This document shows, in pieces, positions 53,978-61,428 of a stretch of 64,000 bases of DNA. The stretch covers positions 1-64,000 of the forward strand of contig NZ_JNXI01000023.1 in assembly GCF_000717055.1 (NCBI RefSeq). The letters are read 5' to 3'. The first letter of the stretch is position 1. Each line of letters opens with the position of its first letter. Below the pieces are notes generated by a model. That model did not search any database. It saw nothing but the letters and a program-made list of their open reading frames with translations, and was not told the DNA's origin. Made by a program: the position numbers and the translations under genes. Source of the stretch: Streptomyces iakyrus. GTDB lineage: Bacteria > Actinomycetota > Actinomycetes > Streptomycetales > Streptomycetaceae.

Positions 53978-54033
53978 GCCCCGCCGCCGTGCCCGTCGGC
54001 CTCCCCACCGTCACGTCCCCCGGAAAGGTTCCT

Positions 54034-54678
54034 GTGACAATCAGGGCCATGGAAAGCAGCAGTGCCGCGTCGGGCGGCAGCACGCGCCGCGAGGCCACCC
54101 GGCAGAAGCTCTACGAGGCGGCCGTCACGCTCATCGCCGAGCAGGGGTTCTCCGCCACGACCGTGGACGAGATCGCCGAGCGTGCCGGGGTCGCGAAGGG
54201 CACGGTCTACTACAACTTCGCGAGCAAGTCCGTCCTCTTCGAGGAACTGCTGCGGCACGGAGTGGGTCTGCTGACCGCCTCCCTGCGGGAAGCGGCCGAG
54301 CGGACCGCGCGGGAGGGCGGCAGCAAGGTCGACGCCCTGGACGCGATGATCCGCGCTGGGCTGGTCTTCATCGACCGCTACCCGGCCTTCACCCAGCTGT
54401 ACGTGGCCGAACTGTGGCGCACCAACCGGGCCTGGCAGTCCACGCTCATGGTGGTCCGGCAGCAGGCCGTCGCGGTCGTGGAGGACGTCCTGCGCGAGGG
54501 CGTCGGCAACGGCGAGTTCAGCGAGGAGATCGACGTGCCGCTGACGGCGGCGGCACTGGTCGGCATGGTCCTGGTCGCCGCGCTCGACTGGCAGTCGTTC
54601 CAGCCGGAGCGTTCCCTGGACGACGTCCACGCGGCCCTGTCGCGGCTGCTGCAGGGGAGGGTGAGCGGCTGCCGCTGA
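54034..54678 (+). CDS. TetR-family transcriptional regulator
   Basis: About 214 residues. The DNA-binding domain is near residues 18-65 (FSATTVDEIAERAGVAKGTVYYNF, core AGVAKGTVYYNF) and the ligand-binding C-terminal domain follows. It lies 56 bases after the YhgE-type gene and probably controls that operon through the palindrome at 51090-51103. Two starts are possible: GTG at 54034, preceded by GGAAAGG, or ATG at 54049. I give the first because of its ribosome-binding site. Confidence 0.9.
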   Translation: MTIRAMESSSAASGGSTRREATRQKLYEAAVTLIAEQGFSATTVDEIAERAGVAKGTVYYNFASKSVLFEELLRHGVGLLTASLREAAERTAREGGSKVDALDAMIRAGLVFIDRYPAFTQLYVAELWRTNRAWQSTLMVVRQQAVAVVEDVLREGVGNGEFSEEIDVPLTAAALVGMVLVAALDWQSFQPERSLDDVHAALSRLLQGRVSGCR

Positions 54679-55128
54679 CCGCGGCTGCGGCCACCGCGCG
54701 AAAGCGCCGGTCCGCTGTGGCCGCGTCCCCCGCGGGCCACCTCGAACCGGCGCCTTCCGTGCTCCCCCGTTTCCCTGCTCCCCCGTACGTTCCCCCCGCA
54801 GGACCCCCGTTGCGGTCGTCCCCCGGTTCTCCCCCGTGCCTCGCTCCCGCCGACACCGCCGGCGGAAGGAGCGGATCGTGGGCCGGCTCCGTTCCGGCGC
54901 CCCGTGTCGCCGGTGCCGGAGCCGTGCCCCTCTCCGTGTCTCCACTCTCCCGTCCGCGCAGGTCGTCCCCCATCCGCGCGCGTACTCAACTCCCCGGCTA
55001 GGTAGGCATACTCAGACCTGCGCACGGGGCCCCACAGCGCTGTACCGCCGCCTGGTCACGATCGCCTCCGCGCCCGTACTCGGAGGCCGTCGGCCGGGGC
55101 TGTCGGTGGGGGCCGATAAGGTCGCCGC
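54679..55128. other. 450-base non-coding C-rich region
   Basis: No frame here looks like a real gene. The plus strand is markedly C-rich, with CTCCCCCGT occurring three times between about 54763 and 54837 among further CCCCCG runs. The end of the region holds TAAGGT, a possible -10 for the oxidoreductase gene. No strong terminator for the TetR gene was found. Confidence 0.55.
55117..55122 (+). promoter_or_regulatory. Predicted -10 element (TAAGGT) of a leaderless oxidoreductase transcript
   Basis: TAAGGT lies six bases before the ATG at 55129. No ribosome-binding site is seen. Confidence 0.4.
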
Positions 55129-56619
55129 ATGGCACGGATTGCGGTGATCGGCGCCGGGATGGGCGCGCTGGCGGCTGCCGCCCGGCTGGCCGTCGCGGGC
55201 CACCGGGTGGCGGTGTACGAGCGGACGGACACGTACGGCGGAGCGCTGCGCCGCTTCGAGCGCGACGGCTTCTCCTTCGACACCGGCCCCGCCCTGCTGC
55301 CGCTGCCGGCCGTCTACCGCGACCTGTTCGTGAAGACCGGCAAGGAGCCGCTGGAGTCCTGCGTCGAGCTGGTCCAGGTCGATCCGTCGTCCCGGCACGT
55401 GTTCGCGGACGGCACCGGGGTGTCACTGCCGAACGCTTCGCGCGCGGGCGTCGTCGCCGCCCTGGACGAGGGGCTCGGCGCGGGCGCCGGGAAGCGCTGG
55501 GGCGACTTCCTGGTCCGGGCCCGCGAGGCCTGGGACCGGACCCGCCGGCCGCTGCTGGAGGAGCCGCTCTGGCCGAACTGGCAGGTGCTGGCCGAGCGCG
55601 AGCCCTACCCGTCGGTGCCGCACAAACGGCTGCTGCGCACCCGCCGGGCCGGCACCCTCGCCGAGGTCGGCGCCTGGGAGCTGCGCGACCCCCGGCTCGC
55701 GGCACTCCTGGAGAGCCACGCCCTCGGGTACGGCCTGGACCCACGGGTCGCCCCGGCGAGCGCGGCCGTCCTGCCGTACCTGGAGCACGCCTTCGGCACC
55801 TGGTACGTGCGCGGCGGCCTGCGCGAGCTGGCGCGGGCGGTGTACGAGCGGTGCCGGGCCCGCAGGGTCGAGTTCCACTTCGGCGCCGAGGTCACCGGGG
55901 TGCTGGAGAAGGACGGCCGGGCGTCCGGAGTGGAACTCGCCGACGGGTCGGTCGCGGAGGCGGACTTCGTGGTCGCCGGTGTCGCACCCGGCATCCTGGA
56001 CCGCCTGACTCCGGGCACCGCCCTGCGGGGCGGGAGTGAGGTTCCGCCCCAGCCTGCGTCAGCCGGCCGGCTGACGCTCCTGCTCGCCCTGCGCGGCCCC
56101 CGCCCCGCGGGCACGGCACACCGCACGGTGGTGCACACCCCGGACCGCGAGGCCGAGCTGGAGGCGCTGTTCGGCACGGGCGCCGGGCATCGCCGTCCGA
56201 CGGTCACGGTGCTACGGCCCGACGACCCCGGCCTGGCCCCGGCGGACCACGAGGCGGTCACCGTCACGACGGCGGTGCCCGCGCGGCCCGGCGAGCCGCA
56301 CGGCGACCTCGTGGACCACATGATCACCGCCGCCGAACGCGCCGCGCCCGGCCTGCGCGACCGCCTCCTCTGGCACAAGGCGCGCACCCCGGCCGACACC
56401 GCGGAAGAGACGGGCGCGGAGGGAGGGGCGGTGCCGGTGCCGGCCCTGGCGGCGGCCGGCGGACGGCTGCTGCACCCGTCCAACGGCACGCGGGTGCCCG
56501 GCCTGTTCACCGTGGGCGGCTGGGCCCACCCCGGCGGCGGACTGCCGCACGCGGGCATGTCGGGCGCGCTGGTCGCGGGACTGATCGTGGAGGGGCCGGA
56601 GTTCCGCGGCTCGCAGTGA
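55129..56619 (+). CDS. FAD-dependent oxidoreductase, phytoene-desaturase (CrtI) type
   Basis: 496 residues. The N-terminal dinucleotide-binding motif VIGAGMGALAAAARLA and the acidic end of the second strand (VYERTDTYGG) belong to FAD proteins of the amine-oxidase/CrtI superfamily. Near the C-terminus VGGWAHPGGGLPHAGMSG is the typical CrtI-type FAD signature. No carotenoid genes are nearby, so the substrate cannot be assigned. It is convergent with the QGY-rich membrane-protein gene, their stops being 26 bases apart. Confidence 0.88.
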   Translation: MARIAVIGAGMGALAAAARLAVAGHRVAVYERTDTYGGALRRFERDGFSFDTGPALLPLPAVYRDLFVKTGKEPLESCVELVQVDPSSRHVFADGTGVSLPNASRAGVVAALDEGLGAGAGKRWGDFLVRAREAWDRTRRPLLEEPLWPNWQVLAEREPYPSVPHKRLLRTRRAGTLAEVGAWELRDPRLAALLESHALGYGLDPRVAPASAAVLPYLEHAFGTWYVRGGLRELARAVYERCRARRVEFHFGAEVTGVLEKDGRASGVELADGSVAEADFVVAGVAPGILDRLTPGTALRGGSEVPPQPASAGRLTLLLALRGPRPAGTAHRTVVHTPDREAELEALFGTGAGHRRPTVTVLRPDDPGLAPADHEAVTVTTAVPARPGEPHGDLVDHMITAAERAAPGLRDRLLWHKARTPADTAEETGAEGGAVPVPALAAAGGRLLHPSNGTRVPGLFTVGGWAHPGGGLPHAGMSGALVAGLIVEGPEFRGSQ

Positions 56620-56645
56620 AGCCACGCCCCGGCGGGACCGAAGCC

Positions 56646-57593
56646 TCAGAAACGGTACTGCTCGTCGAAGCCGTTGCCCTGCGGCTGCTGCCCGCCGCCC
56701 TGGTAGGGGTACGGCTGCTCCGGCGGCAGCTCCTGCCCGTACTCGTCGGTGTTGCGCTGCTGCGGGACCCACACCCCGCCGGGCGGGGTCTCGCCGCCGT
56801 AGCTGCCGGTGTACTGCTGCTGGCCGGTGGCGTCGTAGCCCTGCTGCTGGCCGTAGTACTGCTGGTCGCCGTAGGTGCCGTCGTAGGTGCCCTGGCCGTA
56901 GTTCGACGAGCCGATGTACGGGTCGGAGTAGGCGGCGTACTGCTGCTGGCCGGTGGCGTCGTAGCCCTGCTGCTGGCCGTAGCCGGAGTAGTCGTAGGCG
57001 TAGGCCTGGTCGGCGGCCTGGGCGGCGTACTGGTCCTGGCCCTGCTGTCCCGCGGCCTGGTACCCGCTGTCGTAGGTGCCGTAGGAGCCGGTGTCCTCCG
57101 GCATGGGCTGCGGCTCGTAGACGGCCGTGGTCTCGGCGGCCGCCGGCTGGTGGGCGGGGCGGGCGGGGGTGAAGACGTCGTCGCGGTCGTAGTCGTCGTC
57201 CTGGCCGTAGGCGGCGGTGTCGCGGCGGTAGGCGCCGGACCCGTCGTCGTAGCCGCCCTCGGCCTCCAGACCGGAGACCTCCAGCGTCGGTTCCTGGCGG
57301 CCGCGCTCACCCCGGCGGCGCTTGCTGCCGCCCAGCGCGGGCGCGTTCATCGCCCAGCCGGACGCGAAGCCGCTGCGGAAGGACAGGGTGACGTAGGTCT
57401 GGCCGACCGCGAAGGCGGCCGCGCCGAGGCCGATCACGACGACCGACGGGATCAGAACACCGACGACGACACCGAGGAACCCGACGAAGGCCAGCAGCCG
57501 CCAGCGCAGCCGCGCCTTGTACTGCAGCAGCACCTCGCCCAGCAGCCACAGCGCGACGATGCCGAACGCGATGTAGAGGACCGCCCAGCCCAT
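56646..57593 (-). CDS. Membrane protein with a long Tyr/Gln/Gly-rich tail
   Basis: 315 residues. Two or three hydrophobic segments in the first ~85 residues are followed by a short basic stretch (SKRRRGERGRQ). A 200-residue low-complexity tail rich in Tyr, Gln, Gly, Asp and Ala then runs to the C-terminus, prion-like in composition. The block YGQQQGYDATGQQQY occurs twice. ATG at 57593 with GAGAGGGG upstream; the longer frame on this strand is a shadow of metF. It lies 56 bases downstream of metF on the same strand. The function is unknown, and I do not recognise a named family. Confidence 0.8.
   Translation of the reverse strand: MGWAVLYIAFGIVALWLLGEVLLQYKARLRWRLLAFVGFLGVVVGVLIPSVVVIGLGAAAFAVGQTYVTLSFRSGFASGWAMNAPALGGSKRRRGERGRQEPTLEVSGLEAEGGYDDGSGAYRRDTAAYGQDDDYDRDDVFTPARPAHQPAAAETTAVYEPQPMPEDTGSYGTYDSGYQAAGQQGQDQYAAQAADQAYAYDYSGYGQQQGYDATGQQQYAAYSDPYIGSSNYGQGTYDGTYGDQQYYGQQQGYDATGQQQYTGSYGGETPPGGVWVPQQRNTDEYGQELPPEQPYPYQGGGQQPQGNGFDEQYRF
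56811..56855. repeat. 45-bp direct repeat, copy 1
   Basis: Identical to 56937-56981. It encodes the repeated YGQQQGYDATGQQQY block, with no silent differences between the copies. Confidence 0.9.
56937..56981. repeat. 45-bp direct repeat, copy 2
   Basis: Identical to 56811-56855. The repeats begin 126 bases apart (42 codons), so recombination between them would keep the frame. Confidence 0.9.
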
Positions 57594-57649
57594 GTACGCC
57601 CCTCTCCCAGTGGCCGCTACGCAGTGTGTCGTATACCGGTGCGAACGGT

Positions 57650-58573
57650 CTAGGCCTGCGGTGAATGGTGCAGGCCAAGGTTCTCGTAGATTTCCAGTGT
57701 CGCGGTGGAGTTGTTGAGCGTGATGAAGTGCAAGCCGGGCACCCCCTCGGCGAGCAGCTGCGCACAGAACTCCGTGGCGAATTCGATACCAATGGAGCGT
57801 ACAGCGGCCGGATCGTCTTCTGCTGTGAGGATCCGCTCTTTCAGGGCGGCCGGGAACGCGGCGTTGGTGAGCGACCCGATCCGCTCCAGCGTCTTCACGC
57901 TCGCGATCGGCATGACCTCGGGGATGATCGGGGTGTCGCAGCCGGCGGCCGAGACCCGGTCCCGCAGCCGGAGGTAGTCCTCCGGCTGGAAGAACATCTG
58001 CGTGATGGCGTAGTCCGCGCCCGCCCGGCACTTGTCGACGAAGTGGCGGACGTCGGTGTCCCAGTCGAGGGAGCGCGGGTGCATCGCCGGGAAAGCGGCG
58101 ACGCCCACGCAGAAGTCGCCGGACGCCTTGATCAGCTCGACGAGTTCGGCGGCGTAGGCGAGGCCGCGCGGGTGCGGCACCCAGTCGCCCATGGGGTCGC
58201 CGGGCGGGTCGCCGCGCAGGGCGAGCATGTTGCGGATCCCGGCGTCGGCGTACTGGCCGATGATGTTGCGCAGGTCGGCCACCGAGTGGTCGACCGCGGT
58301 GAGGTGGGCGATCGGGGTGAGCGTGGTGTCGGAGGCGATCGCCTCGGTCGCCTTGACCGTGCCCGCGCGGGTGGAACCGCCCGCGCCGTAGGTCACGGAG
58401 ACGAAGTCGGGCGCCACCGCCTCGACCCGGCGCAGGGCGTTCCACAGGTTCCGTTCGCCCTTCGGGGTCTTGGGGGCGTAGAACTCGAACGAGTACGTCG
58501 TCTTGCCGGCCGCGAGCATGTCGCGGACGGTGCGAGCGTGGTCCGACCTGATGGATGCGGTGCCGAGGGCCAT
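57650..58573 (-). CDS. metF: 5,10-methylenetetrahydrofolate reductase
   Basis: 307 residues, FAD-binding TIM barrel. [18 protein letters not shown] opens the barrel with the catalytic Glu in [27 protein letters not shown] and the folate-contacting [10 protein letters not shown] follow. It makes 5-methyl-THF for methionine synthesis. TAACCT lies six bases before the ATG at 58573, with TTGGGG 17 bases further, so a leaderless transcript is likely. A cluster of TTGTCCA sequences lies 60-90 bases upstream. Confidence 0.96.
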   Translation of the reverse strand: MALGTASIRSDHARTVRDMLAAGKTTYSFEFYAPKTPKGERNLWNALRRVEAVAPDFVSVTYGAGGSTRAGTVKATEAIASDTTLTPIAHLTAVDHSVADLRNIIGQYADAGIRNMLALRGDPPGDPMGDWVPHPRGLAYAAELVELIKASGDFCVGVAAFPAMHPRSLDWDTDVRHFVDKCRAGADYAITQMFFQPEDYLRLRDRVSAAGCDTPIIPEVMPIASVKTLERIGSLTNAAFPAALKERILTAEDDPAAVRSIGIEFATEFCAQLLAEGVPGLHFITLNNSTATLEIYENLGLHHSPQA

Positions 58574-58579
58574 ACGGGC

Positions 58580-58608
58580 AGGTTAGCCAGGGCAGGTCGG
58601 TCCCCCAA
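58580..58608 (-). promoter_or_regulatory. Predicted metF promoter
   Basis: On the minus strand TTGGGG, 17 bases, then TAACCT (58580-58585), which ends six bases before the ATG. No ribosome-binding site is present. Confidence 0.5.
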
Positions 58609-58631
58609 CCACGAGCCGGGATTTGCCCGGA

Positions 58632-58661
58632 TTGTCCACTTGTTGTCCATCCCTTGGACAA
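58632..58661. repeat. Cluster of three TTGTCCA units, including an inverted repeat
   Basis: TTGTCCACT (58632-58640) and TTGTCCATC (58643-58651) lie on the plus strand 11 bases apart, and TTGTCCAAG on the minus strand (58653-58661). The last two form a perfect 7-5-7 inverted repeat (TTGTCCA and TGGACAA). They resemble DnaA boxes, but the pair could equally be a metF operator or a thiE terminator hairpin, since thiE ends 34 bases away on the same strand. Confidence 0.6.
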
Positions 58662-58694
58662 CCGTCTCGCCCCGGCCTGTCGTTCGGACCGGCC

Positions 58695-59348
58695 CTAGAC
58701 CTCCCGCAGCCGCTTGGCGAACTCGGCCGCCGCGGCCCCCGGGTCGTCGGCCTCGGTGATCGCCCGTACGACCACGACGCGCCGGGCGCCCGCTTCCAGG
58801 ACCTGGTCGAGGTTGCCGAGGTCGATGCCGCCGATGGCGAACCAGGGGCGGTCGGTGCGAAGAGCGGCGGTGTACCGGACGAGGTCCAGGCCGGGCGCGT
58901 GACGGCCGGGCTTGGTGGGGGTCGGCCAGCACGGGCCGGTGCAGAAGTAGTCCACACCCGGCTGGACGGCGGCCGCGGCGGCCTCGGACTCGGCGTGGGT
59001 GGAGCGGCCGATCAGGACGTCGTCGCCGAGGAGCGCGCGGGCCGCGGGGACCGGGAGGTCGCCCTGGCCGAGGTGCAGCACGTCGGAGCCGGCGGCGTGC
59101 GCGACGTCCGCCCGGTCGTTGACCGCGAGCAGCTTGCCGTGCCGGGCGCAGGCGTCGGCGAAGACGGCCAGGTGCTCCAGCTCCTCACCGGCCTCCATGC
59201 CCTTGTCCCGCAACTGCACGATGTCGACACCGCCGGTCAGCACGGCGTCGAGGAACGCCCCGAGGTCGCCCTGCCGCTTGCGCGCGTCGGTGCAGAGGTA
59301 GACCCGGGCGTCGGCGAGCTGGGCCCGGGCGGCGGCGGTGCCGGTCAT
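58695..59348 (-). CDS. thiE: Thiamine-phosphate synthase
   Basis: 217 residues, TIM barrel. [38 protein letters not shown] and [15 protein letters not shown] bind the pyrimidine and thiazole phosphates, and FAIGGI binds phosphate. It joins HMP-PP and the thiazole phosphate into thiamine phosphate. ATG at 59348 with AGGGGGA upstream; the frame extends further without support. No TPP riboswitch is seen before this gene, unlike thiO. Confidence 0.95.
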   Translation of the reverse strand: MTGTAAARAQLADARVYLCTDARKRQGDLGAFLDAVLTGGVDIVQLRDKGMEAGEELEHLAVFADACARHGKLLAVNDRADVAHAAGSDVLHLGQGDLPVPAARALLGDDVLIGRSTHAESEAAAAAVQPGVDYFCTGPCWPTPTKPGRHAPGLDLVRYTAALRTDRPWFAIGGIDLGNLDQVLEAGARRVVVVRAITEADDPGAAAAEFAKRLREV

Positions 59349-59581
59349 GCGTGTCCCCCTGGGTGTCGTGGTGGGCGGGCCGGTGGGCCCGTCCATGCGT
59401 CGGCGCACCCGTGCCGGACGGCCGCGCGAGTACCGGCGGCGTGCGGCGCGGGAGCGCTCCGTCCCGCTGTGCACGCCTCGGGCACCCTACGCCTGCCCGC
59501 GGGTCGCGCCGCTTCCCCGGTGTCCGCGCGCGACTCCTGCACGGGACATCCACCGGGGCCCGGGGAAGCGCGGTCCACCCC

Positions 59582-59608
59582 GGGCCGTGGCCCCTCGGGT
59601 CACGGCCC
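59582..59608 (-). terminator. Second hairpin downstream of the Rv2175c-like gene
   Basis: GGGCCGTG pairs with CACGGCCC (8 bp) around an 11-base loop. It may back up the hairpin at 59650-59667. Confidence 0.45.
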
Positions 59609-59649
59609 CTCTTCGGGTGGCTGTTCAGGTCCGGCCCCGCTCGCGCGGC

Positions 59650-59667
59650 ACCGGACGGTTGTCCGGT
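59650..59667 (-). terminator. Terminator hairpin after the Rv2175c-like gene
   Basis: ACCGGAC and GTCCGGT form a 7-bp stem with a GGTT loop, ten bases past the stop codon on the minus strand. Confidence 0.6.
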
Positions 59668-59677
59668 CGGGGGCGGG

Positions 59678-60043
59678 TCAGACCGCGAGCGCCTGGGCGC
59701 GGCGCTTCACCTCCGTGCCGCGATTCTCACTGAGCGCCTGCGCGGGGGTGCCGGGCAGGCTGGGGTCCGGGGTGAAGAGCCACTCCAGCATCTCTTCGTC
59801 CGTGAAGCCGTCGTCCCGCAGGAGCGTCAAGGTCCCGGACAGGCCCTTGACGACCTTGTCCCCGTCGATGAAGGCGGCGGGGACGTGCAGCGCGCGGTTC
59901 TCACCGCGGCGTACGGCGATGAGCTGGCCGTCCTTGACCAGCTGCCGCACACGCGTCACCTCGACGCCGAACTGTTCGGCGATGTCGGGGAGGGTGAGCC
60001 AGGCGGGGACGAGAGCATCGATCTTTGCGTCAATCTCGGTCAC
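59678..60043 (-). CDS. Rv2175c-like DNA-binding protein
   Basis: 121 residues. A helix-turn-helix near residues 16-40 (LTLPDIAEQFGVEVTRVRQL) is followed by a short beta wing (LIAVRRGENRALHVP) and a helical C-terminus, as in the mycobacterial protein Rv2175c, a known substrate of the Ser/Thr kinase PknL. The DNA target is unknown. GTG at 60043 chosen to give TEIDAKIDALVPAWLTLP; the ATG further upstream lacks similarity. Confidence 0.85.
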   Translation of the reverse strand: MTEIDAKIDALVPAWLTLPDIAEQFGVEVTRVRQLVKDGQLIAVRRGENRALHVPAAFIDGDKVVKGLSGTLTLLRDDGFTDEEMLEWLFTPDPSLPGTPAQALSENRGTEVKRRAQALAV

Positions 60044-60154
60044 GGAAACCAGCCTGCCATCTGCCACTGACAGTCGGAAGTCGGCCCGGTCCACACGGGC
60101 AGGCGCCCCGGGCCCGGCAGGGCCGCCCGGGCTGCCCCACGAGGGGGCCGGAGC

Positions 60155-61396
60155 TCAAGTCGTCGCGGCCTTCATGGGCCTGGCCGGATCCGCCAGCAGC
60201 GCAGGATTCATCGCGGTGCCCGACTCGATCAGGCGGCGGCCCTGCGCGAGGTCCCGGGGCCGGCCCACCGCCAGCAGCGCCACCAGCCGCTCACCGCGCA
60301 GCCAGCAGACCGTCCAGGCCGGTCCGGCGGGATCGCCCCGCCACAGGATCGTGTCCGCCGCCGCGTGGTGCCCGGCGTACTGGACGAACCGCCCGAACTG
60401 CTCGGACCAGAAGTACGGCACCGGGTCGTACACCGCCGGTGTCTCCCCCGTGGCCCGGCCGACGATGTTCACGGCGACCGTGCGGGGCCCCTGGAGGGCG
60501 TTGTCCCAGTGGTGGACCAGCAGGCGCTCGCCGTAGCGCCCCGAGGGGAAGGAGGCGCAGTCGCCGACGGCGTACACGTCCGGCACGGACGTGCGCAGAT
60601 GCTCGTCGGCCACGATCTCGCCGTACGAGCCGAGCTCGATCCCGGAGCCGGCCAGCCAGGCCGTCGCGGGCTGGGCGCCGATGCCGACGACGACCGCGCC
60701 CGCGGGCAGCCGCGCGCCGTCGTCGAGGAGGACCGCGCCCGGTTCGACGCGCTCCACGCGCGCGTGCGTCCGCAGGGTCACGCCGGCGTCGGCGTACCAG
60801 CCGGTCATCGGGGCGGCCACCTCGGCGGGCAGTGCTCCGGCGAGCGGCCGTTCCGCGGCCTCCACGACGGTCACGGCGCAGCCCGCCTCGCGGGCGGCCG
60901 TGGCGAACTCGGCGCCGATCCAGCCCGCGCCGACGACCACGATGTCGTGCCGCCGGGCCAGCACCGGCCGCAGCCGCTCGGCGTCGTCCAGGGTGCGCAG
61001 CAGATGCACGCCGGGCACGCCCTGCGCGCCGGGCAGCCGGACCGGTTCGGCGCCGGTCGCGACGACCAGGACGTCGTAGGGCACGGGCCCGTCCTCGGTG
61101 TCCAGTTCGTGGTCGGCGGGGCGCAGGCCCAGCACCTCGCAGCCGAGCCGCAGTTCGACGCCGAGGGCTTCGAAGTCGACGTCGAAGGCGGAGCCCTCGG
61201 CCTTGCCGAGCAGGACGGCCTTGGACAACGGGGGCCGGTCGTAGGGCTGGTGGGGCTCGGCGCCGAGCAGGATCACGTCACCGGTGAAGCCCCGCTCGCG
61301 CAGGGCGACGGCGGTCTGCACGCCGGCCATCCCCGCACCCGCCACGACGACGCGCCGCGGCGCGGACGAATCTGGTTCCTGCGTCTGCTCGCTCAC
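60155..61396 (-). CDS. FAD/NAD(P)-dependent reductase, rubredoxin/ferredoxin-reductase type
   Basis: 413 residues. Two Rossmann motifs are visible: VVVAGAGMAGVQTAVAL for FAD near the start and VVVGAGWIGAEFATAA for NAD(P). The second FAD motif is VYAVGDCASF. The GAEPHQPYDRPPLSK segment is typical of ferredoxin reductases of oxygenase and P450 systems. No ferredoxin or oxygenase gene is nearby, so the electron acceptor is unknown. GTG at 61396 is preceded six bases earlier by TATGGT, with a perfect palindrome further upstream. Confidence 0.9.
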   Translation of the reverse strand: MSEQTQEPDSSAPRRVVVAGAGMAGVQTAVALRERGFTGDVILLGAEPHQPYDRPPLSKAVLLGKAEGSAFDVDFEALGVELRLGCEVLGLRPADHELDTEDGPVPYDVLVVATGAEPVRLPGAQGVPGVHLLRTLDDAERLRPVLARRHDIVVVGAGWIGAEFATAAREAGCAVTVVEAAERPLAGALPAEVAAPMTGWYADAGVTLRTHARVERVEPGAVLLDDGARLPAGAVVVGIGAQPATAWLAGSGIELGSYGEIVADEHLRTSVPDVYAVGDCASFPSGRYGERLLVHHWDNALQGPRTVAVNIVGRATGETPAVYDPVPYFWSEQFGRFVQYAGHHAAADTILWRGDPAGPAWTVCWLRGERLVALLAVGRPRDLAQGRRLIESGTAMNPALLADPARPMKAATT

Positions 61397-61402
61397 CTGA
61401 TC

Positions 61403-61428
61403 ACCATAGACACCTGACACATTGTCAG
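61403..61428 (-). promoter_or_regulatory. Promoter and palindromic operator of the reductase gene
   Basis: TATGGT (61403-61408) six bases before the GTG suggests a leaderless start. CTGACA-CAT-TGTCAG (61414-61428) is a perfect 6+3+6 inverted repeat in the spacer between -10 and -35, a place where a repressor would block polymerase. Confidence 0.5.

Larger units (their letters stand above)
59349..59677. other. Non-coding gap between the Rv2175c-like gene and thiE
   Basis: 329 bases without a credible gene. It contains two hairpins (59582-59608 and 59650-59667) downstream of the Rv2175c-like gene, and presumably the thiE promoter, which I could not place. Confidence 0.5.

Noticed and set aside
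54378..55025. A minus-strand frame in the spacer after the TetR gene
   Set aside because: Arg/Gly-rich translation with no start signals, overlapping the TetR gene; more likely G+C-driven.
58632..58661. A replication origin based on the DnaA-like sequences
   Set aside because: Only three imperfect units, with no A+T-rich region and no dnaA or dnaN gene nearby.
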